Of a stretch of 32,014 bases of DNA, positions 1 to 6,219 are shown in pieces. How positions within the stretch are numbered: the stretch's first letter is position 1; the number at the start of each line of letters is the position of its first letter. Made by a program: the position numbers and the translations under genes. The stretch is from Rhodoferax sp. (lineage in GTDB: Bacteria > Pseudomonadota > Gammaproteobacteria > Burkholderiales > Burkholderiaceae_C). The stretch spans positions 1 through 32,014 of the forward strand of contig JAGOUM010000038.1 in assembly GCA_018061265.1 (NCBI GenBank), written 5' to 3'. The notes beneath the pieces are model-generated. The model was not told where the DNA came from. It saw nothing but the letters and a program-made list of their open reading frames with translations, and made no database searches.

Positions 1-73
1 CGAGCATTTCCTTGGTGAGTTGCGGCAGGGCCGCTTTGCCGCTCGCCGCGGCTGTCTTGTCATTGCGAGGCAT
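1..73 (-). CDS. N-terminus of an unidentified leftward gene (partial)
   Basis: Only the first 24 codons lie in the window. On the minus strand an ATG at 73-71 opens a frame reading MPRNDKTAAASGKAALPQLTKEML with no stop before the edge. A good ribosome binding site (AGGAG on the minus strand, 79-83) lies 5 bases upstream of the ATG, which supports a real start. The short Ala/Lys/Gly-rich leader has no signal peptide or membrane segment, so a cytoplasmic protein is likely. I cannot assign a family from this stub. It is divergent from olsB, and the region between them carries Pho-like half-sites on both strands, so it may also be phosphate regulated. Confidence 0.6.
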   Translation of the reverse strand, partial: MPRNDKTAAASGKAALPQLTKEML

Positions 74-105
74 GAAAACTCCTTTGGTGGATTGTTATGC
101 CTTGC

Positions 106-155
106 ACACAAAATTTCTGACAGGCTCCGTGGGCACTGTGAAGCTGTGATGACAG
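106..155 (-). promoter_or_regulatory. possible leftward Pho boxes (two, weak)
   Basis: Read on the minus strand, 155-138 is CTGTCAT-CACA-GCTTCAC and 123-106 is CTGTCAG-AAAT-TTTGTGT. Each has one good half-site and one poor one in the 7-4-7 arrangement. A clear -10 hexamer at the usual 10-bp distance is missing (CATAAC at 99-94 is the nearest candidate). If real, they would drive the partial leftward gene. Confidence 0.35.
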
Positions 156-165
156 GTCTTTTTGT

Positions 166-221
166 GTGTCACCAAAATGCCATCAAAACGCCATTGAGGC
201 GTCATCTTGGCGAGCCAACAT
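166..221 (+). promoter_or_regulatory. tandem Pho box array upstream of olsB-plcP
   Basis: Four 7-mers follow each other at an exact 11-bp period: GTGTCAC (166-172), ATGCCAT (177-183), ACGCCAT (188-194) and GCGTCAT (199-205), with spacers CAAA, CAAA and TGAG. This equals two adjacent PhoB boxes (consensus CTGTCAT, 4 bp, CTGTCAY). Ten bases after the last unit is CAACAT (216-221), a weak -10. The array ends about 45 bp before the olsB start. Confidence 0.75.
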
Positions 222-251
222 AAGACACCCAATGAAAAAAAGGAGTCAGAA

Positions 252-1100
252 ATGAGAGAGTTGCCCAATCCAACGTTTGCACTTTCCCCCTTGGCTTTGC
301 CCAGGAGCTTGCTTCACCGATCCGCTGAATTTCATCAAGACACCCGGCCGGCAGCAACCTTACCGCTGGAGCGTGGTCCTCTGGTGGTGTCGTGGGCTCG
401 GCATCAGGATGAAGTCCGGGCGGTTCAACGCCTGAGGTATCGCGTATTTGCCAATGAGATGGGTGCTCGACTGAGTACCAGTCTGCCAGGTCACGACATT
501 GACCTCTTTGACAATTATTGTGAACACCTGATGGTTTGTGATCAGGTCACTTCTGAAGTTGTGGGCACCTACCGACTCCTGACCCCTGTGCAGGCGGGTC
601 GCGTCGGCAGCACCTACAGCGACCTGGAGTTTGATTTGACCCGTTTGCGCGGCCTGCGCGAGCGAATGGTTGAACTGGGCCGCAGTTGTGTACACCCCGA
701 CTACCGAACTGGCGGCGTGATCATGGCACTTTGGGGTGCGCTGGCCGAATTTATGGTGCGAAACAAACTCGACACCATGATTGGCTGCGCCAGCATTCCG
801 ATGTTGCACAACGGTATTGCCAGCGGCGACGTCGCAGCGAGTATCTGGAGGCAGCTCAAGATGACCCATCTGGCACCCATCGAGCACCAGGTCCGGCCAC
901 GTCTGCCTTTACCAGTTGAGCAACTGGATGGCAATCTGAATGTGGAACCTCCAGCGCTGATCAAGGGTTACCTGCGTTTGGGTGCCAAGATCCTTGGCGC
1001 ACCGGCCTGGGACCCCGACTTCAATACCGCAGACCTGCCCATGTTGATGCGCATCAACGATTTGCCAGCGCGTTACCGCAAGCACTTTCTCGGGGCATGA
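252..1100 (+). CDS. olsB: OlsB-like ornithine/amino acid N-acyltransferase (GNAT superfamily)
   Basis: The predicted 282-residue cytoplasmic enzyme transfers a 3-hydroxyacyl group from acyl carrier protein to ornithine, the first step of ornithine lipid synthesis. Family features visible: RLRYRVFANEMGA (about 61-73), DxDxFD and CEHLMV (about 82-95), VGTYRLL (104-110), the acyl-donor region VELGRSCVHPDYR (about 150-163), and IGCASIPM. The start at 252 is preferred over an in-frame one at 207 because AGGAG lies at 241-245 and the 207 start overlaps promoter sequence. The gene overlaps the following phosphoesterase by ATGA, so the two are co-translated. No olsA is adjacent. The tandem Pho boxes upstream fit known PhoB control of ornithine lipid synthesis in rhizobia and pseudomonads. 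Acyl-homoserine-lactone-synthase-like or other GNAT activity is the alternative. Confidence 0.85.
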   Translation: MRELPNPTFALSPLALPRSLLHRSAEFHQDTRPAATLPLERGPLVVSWARHQDEVRAVQRLRYRVFANEMGARLSTSLPGHDIDLFDNYCEHLMVCDQVTSEVVGTYRLLTPVQAGRVGSTYSDLEFDLTRLRGLRERMVELGRSCVHPDYRTGGVIMALWGALAEFMVRNKLDTMIGCASIPMLHNGIASGDVAASIWRQLKMTHLAPIEHQVRPRLPLPVEQLDGNLNVEPPALIKGYLRLGAKILGAPAWDPDFNTADLPMLMRINDLPARYRKHFLGA

Positions 1101-1963
1101 TGCGAGCCAGTTTTAACGCGTTAGGGGCCATGAGCAGCGACGGGGAGCAGGTCGATGGTGATGACATCGATGTCACAGCAACCGTCCACCATCGGGCCAT
1201 TTTTATCTCAGATCTGCACCTGGGCACGCCTGGTTTTCAGGCGGGTGCGTTGCTGGATTTCATCAAGCACCACCCGAGTGACTACCTTTACCTGGTCGGG
1301 GATATTGTGGATGGCTGGCAGTTGCGCAGGCGATGGTTCTGGCCTGAACTGCACAACGATGTGGTGCAGAAGTTGTTGCGCCGGGCACGCAAGGGTTGTC
1401 GCATCATCTATATCCCGGGCAATCATGACGAGTTTGCACGGCGTTACTTTGGCCATCAGTTTGGTGGCATTGAGGTGGTGGACGATGCCGTTCACTTGAC
1501 GGCCGACGGACGAAGCTTGTGGGTTACGCATGGGGATCGTTTCGACGGCGTGATCCGGGTCGCCAAATGGCTGGCCTACCTTGGCGACAACCTGTATGAA
1601 CTGACACTCAGACTGAATCGCCACCTGAACCATTGGCGCGCACGACTCGGGCTGTCGTACTGGTCACTTTCCGCGTATCTCAAACACAAGGTCAAAAAAG
1701 CGGTGATGTATGTCACTGACTTTGAAGAGGCGGTCGCCAATGAGGCACAGCGTCGTGGACACGATGGTGTGGTCTGTGGCCATATTCATCGTGCAGAGAT
1801 TCGCACCATCAACGGAATTCTCTACTGCAACGATGGTGACTGGGTTGAAAGCTGTACCGCGCTGGTTGAGTCAGTCAGTGGCAAGCTTGAACTGGTGTAC
1901 TGGCCCACCCCAGCTGTTGCGCAGCAGGTTAACAAACCTGTTTCGGTCGCAGTTATCACATAA
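1097..1963 (+). CDS. plcP: PlcP-like metallophosphoesterase (phospholipase C for lipid remodelling)
   Basis: A calcineurin-type metallophosphoesterase of 288 residues with the full metal-site set: SDLHLG (38-43), VGDIVDGW (67-74), PGNHDE (107-112), THGD (144-147) and GHIH (228-231). Automated annotation would probably call it UDP-2,3-diacylglucosamine diphosphatase (LpxH-like). The blocks YLVGDIVDGW, HNDVVQKLLRRARKG, IPGNHDEF, FGGIEVV, GLSYWSLS and NDGDWVESCTA are, from memory, characteristic of the rhizobial PlcP group, which cleaves phosphatidylcholine or phosphatidylethanolamine to diacylglycerol during phosphate starvation. Overlap with olsB (ATGA, 1097-1100) and the Pho box array make a membrane-lipid remodelling role more likely than lipid A synthesis. 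There is no signal peptide, so it would act at the inner face of the cytoplasmic membrane. Confidence 0.8.
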   Translation: MMRASFNALGAMSSDGEQVDGDDIDVTATVHHRAIFISDLHLGTPGFQAGALLDFIKHHPSDYLYLVGDIVDGWQLRRRWFWPELHNDVVQKLLRRARKGCRIIYIPGNHDEFARRYFGHQFGGIEVVDDAVHLTADGRSLWVTHGDRFDGVIRVAKWLAYLGDNLYELTLRLNRHLNHWRARLGLSYWSLSAYLKHKVKKAVMYVTDFEEAVANEAQRRGHDGVVCGHIHRAEIRTINGILYCNDGDWVESCTALVESVSGKLELVYWPTPAVAQQVNKPVSVAVIT

Positions 1964-1988
1964 AAAGTGGCTCAAGCGCAATGCCTGT

Positions 1989-2015
1989 CTATATTGATAG
2001 ATATATTAAATATAG
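1989..2015. terminator. AT-rich hairpin between convergent plcP and sixA
   Basis: CTATATT (1989-1995) pairs with AATATAG (2009-2015) around a 13-base loop. It sits in the 56-bp gap between two convergent stop codons and could act as a weak bidirectional terminator. There is no GC-rich stem. Confidence 0.3.
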
Positions 2016-2019
2016 CAAA

Positions 2020-2481
2020 TTAGAGCACTTCGGGTGATTGGACTGTCACCACGACGGTTTGGGACAACTCCTCACGCTGGCGGCTCCGTAACCACCAGAC
2101 CGCGCCCTTCTTCACCGAGCATTCACTGGCGTTTAATCCGATCAGGTGGGCAATGGTCTGCCCCAGCGTCGGTTGATGCCCGACCAGAAGCACGGTGCCT
2201 TTGGCATCCGGCCACTGTACCAACTCAAGAAGCTGGGCAACCGACGCACCAGGTGCCAATTCCTGGCGAATTTTGAACTTGCGGCCGAAGGCATTGGCGG
2301 TTTGCTCACATCGCAGAGCCGGGCTGACAAAAATGCGGGTGTTGTCAGGCAGCTGGCGGTCCAGCCAGGCGGCCATACGTGTCGCCTGCTTCTCACCGCG
2401 ACCGGTCAACGGTCTGGCCAGATCATTACATTCCTGTGTCCACTCTTGTGCTTCGGCATGACGCCACATCACCAGGTCCAT
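2020..2481 (-). CDS. sixA: SixA phosphohistidine phosphatase
   Basis: A histidine phosphatase superfamily protein of 153 residues, close to the usual SixA length. The catalytic RHA motif is at 7-9 (MWRHAEAQ), followed by RPLTxRGxxQA, the SPALRCxQTA block and LVGHQPTLGQ carrying the second catalytic His. SixA removes phosphate from His-phosphotransfer domains (ArcB in E. coli; nitrogen-PTS proteins have also been proposed). It is convergent with plcP and separated from it by 56 bp. The strongest Pho box in the window (2637-2620) points at it with a leader of over 100 bases, so it is probably induced by phosphate limitation. Its ribosome binding site is weak. Confidence 0.87.
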   Translation of the reverse strand: MDLVMWRHAEAQEWTQECNDLARPLTGRGEKQATRMAAWLDRQLPDNTRIFVSPALRCEQTANAFGRKFKIRQELAPGASVAQLLELVQWPDAKGTVLLVGHQPTLGQTIAHLIGLNASECSVKKGAVWWLRSRQREELSQTVVVTVQSPEVL

Positions 2482-2674
2482 GTCGGTTGCCTATTCTGTT
2501 AATTTGCAGCCATCTACAGCTTGTTTGGCGTTGGTGGCACCACGACGCAACCACTGGCGCTTTTCTTGACCGGGGTGATCGCCCGGACACCAACATGGGC
2601 ACCATCTTAAGGCGAACAGGTGACAGTTTTAAGACAGACCTGACTGCGCCACCTGCGGTGGGATCAGGCCGGAA
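2482..2674. other. intergenic leader region of sixA
   Basis: No confident gene. The minus strand carries the sixA Pho promoter at its far end. A reading frame of about 30 codons ending just before sixA lacks a start codon and was not annotated. Confidence 0.5.
2604..2637 (-). promoter_or_regulatory. Pho box and -10 upstream of sixA
   Basis: On the minus strand the box reads CTGTCTT-AAAA-CTGTCAC (2637-2620), 17 of 18 positions matching the E. coli consensus. Ten bases later is TAAGAT (2609-2604) as -10. This is the closest match in the window. The only gene downstream in this direction is sixA. Confidence 0.8.
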
Positions 2675-2893
2675 TCAGGTCGTTTTGGGCTTGCATTCGA
2701 AACAGAAAAACATCAACGCCGTGGGGTACTTTCTGAACGATCCATTGCTGCGCAATCGATGGTTCCCACACTTGATACAACTCATAGTGTGGCCCGACCC
2801 TCCGATGCTCTGATAGGGAGAGCCACTTTCCTTGGTCAGGTAGCGCAGACCACTGGAAGAAATCTGGGTTGTTTCAAATATTCTTTGCATCAT
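2675..2893 (-). CDS. small zinc-ribbon-like hypothetical protein
   Basis: A 72-residue frame starting MMQRIFETTQ. Its C-terminal half has two Cys pairs, CIKC (39-42) and CFEC (64-67), about 22 residues apart, with a Gly/Asn/Arg-rich linker. This spacing is typical of a zinc ribbon. No known family is recognised with certainty. It lies between sixA and glgC on the opposite strand to glgC, without an obvious Shine-Dalgarno sequence. Support is the well-formed Cys pattern and protein-like composition; a chance frame is the alternative. Confidence 0.55.
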   Translation of the reverse strand: MMQRIFETTQISSSGLRYLTKESGSPYQSIGGSGHTMSCIKCGNHRLRSNGSFRKYPTALMFFCFECKPKTT

Positions 2894-2961
2894 TCATGTC
2901 CATAAAACCCGACAGGCTAGTTGCTTCATGTGACTCGAATGTGTCAGTGTCGCCTCGACGA

Positions 2962-2995
2962 GTGTCATCGCAAGGTCACATGGTGGACGTAAAAC
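2962..2995 (+). promoter_or_regulatory. Pho box and -10 upstream of glgC homologue
   Basis: GTGTCAT-CGCA-AGGTCAC (2962-2979) followed after exactly 10 bases by TAAAAC (2990-2995). Transcription would begin near 3002, only about 18 bases before the ATG at 3020, leaving a short leader. AAAGAAGGG just upstream of the ATG may be the ribosome binding site. Confidence 0.6.
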
Positions 2996-3019
2996 CGAGT
3001 CAAAGAAGGGTTTGTACAC

Positions 3020-4327
3020 ATGACAACTGCTCAGGATCCAGATGCCCCCAGACGGACTTCCTCAGATCGTCGTTTTGTCAGTCAGCTGACGCGCAACACC
3101 TTTGCGATGGTGCTCGAAGGTGAGCGAGCCAGCAGCCTGCATGAATTGACCGACTGGCGATCCAAGCCTGCAGTTGCGTTTGGCGGCAAATTCCGCATCA
3201 TTGACTTTGCCTTGTCCAATTGTGTTAACTCGGGTGTGCGTCGTGTTGGTGTCGCCACTCAGTACCGGGCACAGAGTCTGATCCGCCACCTGCAACTGGG
3301 TTGGAGCTTTCTGGATGGCAGATTGGGCGAGTTCATTGAGATCATGCCGGCGCAGCAGCAGGTACACGAGTCGCAGTGGTACAAGGGCAGTGCCGACGCG
3401 GTCTACCAGAACCTGCGTGAAATTCGCCGGGCCGCACCGGCCTATGTACTGGTGCTTTCGGGGGACCACATCTACCGCATGGACTATGGCCGCCTGCTTG
3501 CCGAGCATGTCGAGCGGCAAGCGGATGTGACCATGGCGTGTATCAGGGTGCCTGCATCAGAGGCAGCACGTCATGGTGCCGTCAGGGTGGACGAACACCA
3601 GCGCGTCCTTTCGTTTGACCCCTGCAAAGGTGATGCAGCTGCATCACCTGCAGACGCGATAACGGCCCTGGTGGGCATGGGTATTTACGTTTTTGATGCG
3701 GCCTTTCTGTATGAGCAGCTGTTGCGTGACGCGCAGGACCCCAACTCCGGTCACGACCTGCGACGCGATGTTTTGCCCTACTGCGCCCGGCACCATCGTC
3801 TATACGTTCAGGATTTTGAGGACAGCCGCGTTGGAGATCTGGACAAACCCGCCTACTGGCGTGATGTCAACACCATTGACGCCTATTGGGCGGCCAACAT
3901 GGATTTGGTGCAGGTCACGCCACATCTGAACCTGTATGACAACGAGTGGCCGATCTGGACCTGGCAGCCGCAGAGCCCACCTGCCAAGTTTGTTCACGAT
4001 GACCCCCACAGATGTGGCGTTGCATTGGACTCGATGGTCGCGGGGGGCTGCATCGTGAGTGGCGCCACGGTTCGCCGTTCAATGCTGTTTGCGGATGTTC
4101 GTCTTCACAGCAACTCCTTGATCGAGGACTCGATGATTCTGGCCAATGTCCAGATCGGCATGGGCTGCACGCTCAAGAGGTGCATCATTGACAAGAACTG
4201 CAATATTCCTGACGGCACCATGATTGGGCTCGACCCAGTCGAAGATGCGCGTCGCTTTCATGTCACGCAAGGCGGGGTGACCCTGGTGACACGGGTGATG
4301 CTGGGCCAAGAGTTGAGCCTGCTGTAA
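3020..4327 (+). CDS. glgC: GlgC-family glucose-1-phosphate adenylyltransferase homologue with degraded active site
   Basis: A 435-residue GlgC-family protein: N-terminal nucleotidyltransferase domain (about 28-290) and C-terminal left-handed beta-helix (about 300-420). Normally GlgC makes ADP-glucose for glycogen. Conserved blocks are present: RSKPAVAFGGKFRIIDFALSNCVNSG, WYKGSADAVYQN, LSGDHIYRMDY, GMGIYVFD, YWRDVNT and the C-terminal EDARRF...TLVTR. The glycine-rich LAGGRGSRL signature, however, reads LEGERASSL (32-40), so the catalytic Arg (R32 in E. coli) is Ser39. The glucose-1-phosphate EKP motif reads DPCK (200-203). Lys49 (E. coli K42) is kept. The frame is intact and a Pho box lies upstream, so a regulatory or altered subunit is more likely than a dying gene. 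Whether a second, canonical glgC exists elsewhere cannot be seen. Confidence 0.9.
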   Translation: MTTAQDPDAPRRTSSDRRFVSQLTRNTFAMVLEGERASSLHELTDWRSKPAVAFGGKFRIIDFALSNCVNSGVRRVGVATQYRAQSLIRHLQLGWSFLDGRLGEFIEIMPAQQQVHESQWYKGSADAVYQNLREIRRAAPAYVLVLSGDHIYRMDYGRLLAEHVERQADVTMACIRVPASEAARHGAVRVDEHQRVLSFDPCKGDAAASPADAITALVGMGIYVFDAAFLYEQLLRDAQDPNSGHDLRRDVLPYCARHHRLYVQDFEDSRVGDLDKPAYWRDVNTIDAYWAANMDLVQVTPHLNLYDNEWPIWTWQPQSPPAKFVHDDPHRCGVALDSMVAGGCIVSGATVRRSMLFADVRLHSNSLIEDSMILANVQIGMGCTLKRCIIDKNCNIPDGTMIGLDPVEDARRFHVTQGGVTLVTRVMLGQELSLL

Positions 4328-4334
4328 AAGTGCA

Positions 4335-5291
4335 TCAGACGGTAGACACGGTCAGCAGCCATTGGCCCAATGCTTCAAACATGGCCTGCCTGGGAGCTGC
4401 ACCTGACAGCGTCAGATCATGAATGCCGTCAGGAACCGCTTTGACGCAAACGTGATTGCCCAGGCCGGGCGCCAGCCGGTGAATGTCTGCGACATTCAGC
4501 ACGGTGTCGCTGCGCATGGCCATCGGGTTAAATTGTTTTGGCCAAGTGCTTTGTTCGGCATGTAGCACCAAGACAGGGCAGGGGATAGCCAAGCCTTTGG
4601 CCACCTCGGTGTGCGCCAGATAAATGGCACGCAACCATCCCGCGTAGATCGGAAAGCCAGCAATCGGTTTCCATTCTCTGTTGTAGTCCCACTGGCCATG
4701 GTGTTCACGGTGAAGGCTTTGCCCATAGATTTCCGAGAGTTCGGGCAGTCGCAGGTGTGGCAGCCATCTCCCGATTGCCGCCAAGATGAGGACCAGAAAA
4801 CGCTTCTGCCAGGTTGGCAGGTTCAAATCCAGAAAAGGGCTGTTCAAAAAGACCGCGTTGATCATTGACCGATTTTTTCCGCGGTGGGCATACAGCGCTG
4901 CCACCAGTCCACCGGTCGAGTGGCCGTTGATCAGCAACCAGTCCATCAGCTCGTATTTGCCCAATACAGCAATGGCTGCATCAACATCCTGCAAGTACTC
5001 ATCAATGTCCGTGGTGAAATTGGGGTGCTGGTGAGGGCGCATGGCACGGCCATGGCGGCGTAAGTCCAAGGCGTAAAAATTCAATCCAGCCGCGTTGTAA
5101 AAGTCAGCCAGGTGCACCTGAAAAAAGTAATCCACGTAACCGTGAATGTACAGAACCGCCCGGCTTGACGCACTGGCACAGCGCCTGCGCACCAATACCG
5201 TGTCAACCAGTCCCTCCGGCGCACCCAGTCCTGACAGGGTTGACTGCTCAAAATTGGGTAGCAGATCGGGTGTCCAGGGTGTTTGGTCCAT
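4335..5291 (-). CDS. alpha/beta hydrolase (lysophospholipase / serine aminopeptidase S33-like)
   Basis: A 318-residue alpha/beta-hydrolase fold protein. The oxyanion-hole region is LYIHGYVDY (47-55), the DLRRHGRA block (76-83) is typical of lysophospholipase/monoglyceride lipase relatives, and the nucleophile elbow GHSTGG puts the catalytic Ser at 125. A late Asp (LVLHAEQS region) and the His in GIHDL near the C-terminus complete the triad. There is no signal peptide. It ends 7 bp from the glgC stop, convergent. Its role may be hydrolysis of lyso-lipids or mono-acylglycerols produced during lipid turnover, but this is inference. The start at 5291 lacks a clear ribosome binding site. Confidence 0.8.
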   Translation of the reverse strand: MDQTPWTPDLLPNFEQSTLSGLGAPEGLVDTVLVRRRCASASSRAVLYIHGYVDYFFQVHLADFYNAAGLNFYALDLRRHGRAMRPHQHPNFTTDIDEYLQDVDAAIAVLGKYELMDWLLINGHSTGGLVAALYAHRGKNRSMINAVFLNSPFLDLNLPTWQKRFLVLILAAIGRWLPHLRLPELSEIYGQSLHREHHGQWDYNREWKPIAGFPIYAGWLRAIYLAHTEVAKGLAIPCPVLVLHAEQSTWPKQFNPMAMRSDTVLNVADIHRLAPGLGNHVCVKAVPDGIHDLTLSGAAPRQAMFEALGQWLLTVSTV

Positions 5292-5345
5292 CAGGGGGGT
5301 AGGTATCTTGCGGGATCGTCATGGTATCAAGGCGTGAGGCACCGC

Positions 5346-5403
5346 TCGTCACGTCACTGACACCTGACGAAGTCACCAAATTGACACGTGTCCCGCCTAA
5401 ATT
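5346..5403 (+). promoter_or_regulatory. tandem Pho boxes and -10 upstream of membrane protein
   Basis: Two boxes: TCGTCAC-GTCA-CTGACAC (5346-5363) and AAGTCAC-CAAA-TTGACAC (5370-5387). Exactly 10 bases after the second is TAAATT (5398-5403). The gene starts at 5458, giving a leader of about 50 bases. Confidence 0.65.
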
Positions 5404-5457
5404 CACGGCACCGGCAAGTCGCCGGTTTGTTAACCACGCCCAACCCGGAGTCTATTC

Positions 5458-6069
5458 ATGCAGGAATTTATCGCGAAAGTCCGAACTTTGCAGTGGGACG
5501 ACCACCGTTACTACCACCAGTGCCGCATCAACCAGACGTTGCATCTGATCAGTGCCATCAGTTTTCTGGTCTCCTATGTATTGCTGTTTGTCAACCCGGC
5601 AGCAGCCGGTCTGGTCGGCTGGCTGGTCGGTATGGTGACCCGCCAATCGGGGCACATTTTCTTTGAGCCAAGGGGTTACGACGAAATCAATCAGGCCACC
5701 GACGAATACAAGGAGTCGATCAAGGCCGGTTACAACATGCGTCGTAAAGCGGTTCTGTTGATGGTCTGGGTGTCCATGCCGCTGCTACTGGCGCTGGAGC
5801 CCAGCCTGTTTGGCCTGATTGAACCGGCGCACGGTTTTACTGAGTATGCCCATGATGTCGGGCTGGTGTGGTTGGCACTGGGTGCGACGGGTGTATTGCT
5901 TCGCACGGTACACCTTTTCTTCTTGCGTGGACCAAGCTGGGGCCTGGCCTGGGCCACCAAGATTTTGCTGGACCCCTTTCACAACGTTGCCTGCTACTGG
6001 GAATCCCCTTTGGCGTTGATGCGGGGTCAGCGCTATGACCCCATCGAAGCGTCACAACGCTCACACTAA
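5458..6069 (+). CDS. small integral membrane protein, possibly Mpo1/DUF962-like
   Basis: 203 residues with about four hydrophobic segments (roughly 28-48, 50-66, 98-118 and 138-158) and a polar loop rich in charged residues around 72-92. The first two segments contain His residues (INQTLHLISA and RQSGHIFFEP) in a layout reminiscent of the Mpo1/DUF962 family, whose yeast member is a fatty acid alpha-dioxygenase; this similarity is by eye only. No catalytic role can be assigned. The start at 5458 (ATG, MQEFIAKV) is preceded by CCCGGAG at 5443-5449. Tandem Pho boxes upstream suggest induction under phosphate starvation, perhaps in lipid metabolism together with olsB/plcP. Confidence 0.75.
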   Translation: MQEFIAKVRTLQWDDHRYYHQCRINQTLHLISAISFLVSYVLLFVNPAAAGLVGWLVGMVTRQSGHIFFEPRGYDEINQATDEYKESIKAGYNMRRKAVLLMVWVSMPLLLALEPSLFGLIEPAHGFTEYAHDVGLVWLALGATGVLLRTVHLFFLRGPSWGLAWATKILLDPFHNVACYWESPLALMRGQRYDPIEASQRSH

Positions 6070-6141
6070 AACGGGTTGGCAACCGGAGCCAATGTTCGGC
6101 GCGGTTGCCACGCACTCAGTCCGCAGGTTGACATCGCTGCG

Positions 6142-6177
6142 ATGACATGCCGCTGCCATGCGGTTTTTCATCATACT
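6142..6177 (+). promoter_or_regulatory. Pho box and -10 upstream of phytase-like lipoprotein
   Basis: ATGACAT-GCCG-CTGCCAT (6142-6159), followed by CATACT (6172-6177) after 12 bases. The second half-site is good, the first has two mismatches. The gene starts about 45-50 bp downstream. Confidence 0.5.
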
Positions 6178-6219
6178 GAAACATACGGTCGCAACACTCC
6201 ACCCCTTTAACCCGTGGAG

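Noticed and set aside
5292-5390. Leftward Pho box for the alpha/beta hydrolase
   Set aside because: TGTCA/TGACA words occur on both strands here, but no 7-4-7 pair with a suitable -10 points left; the rightward reading is clearly better.
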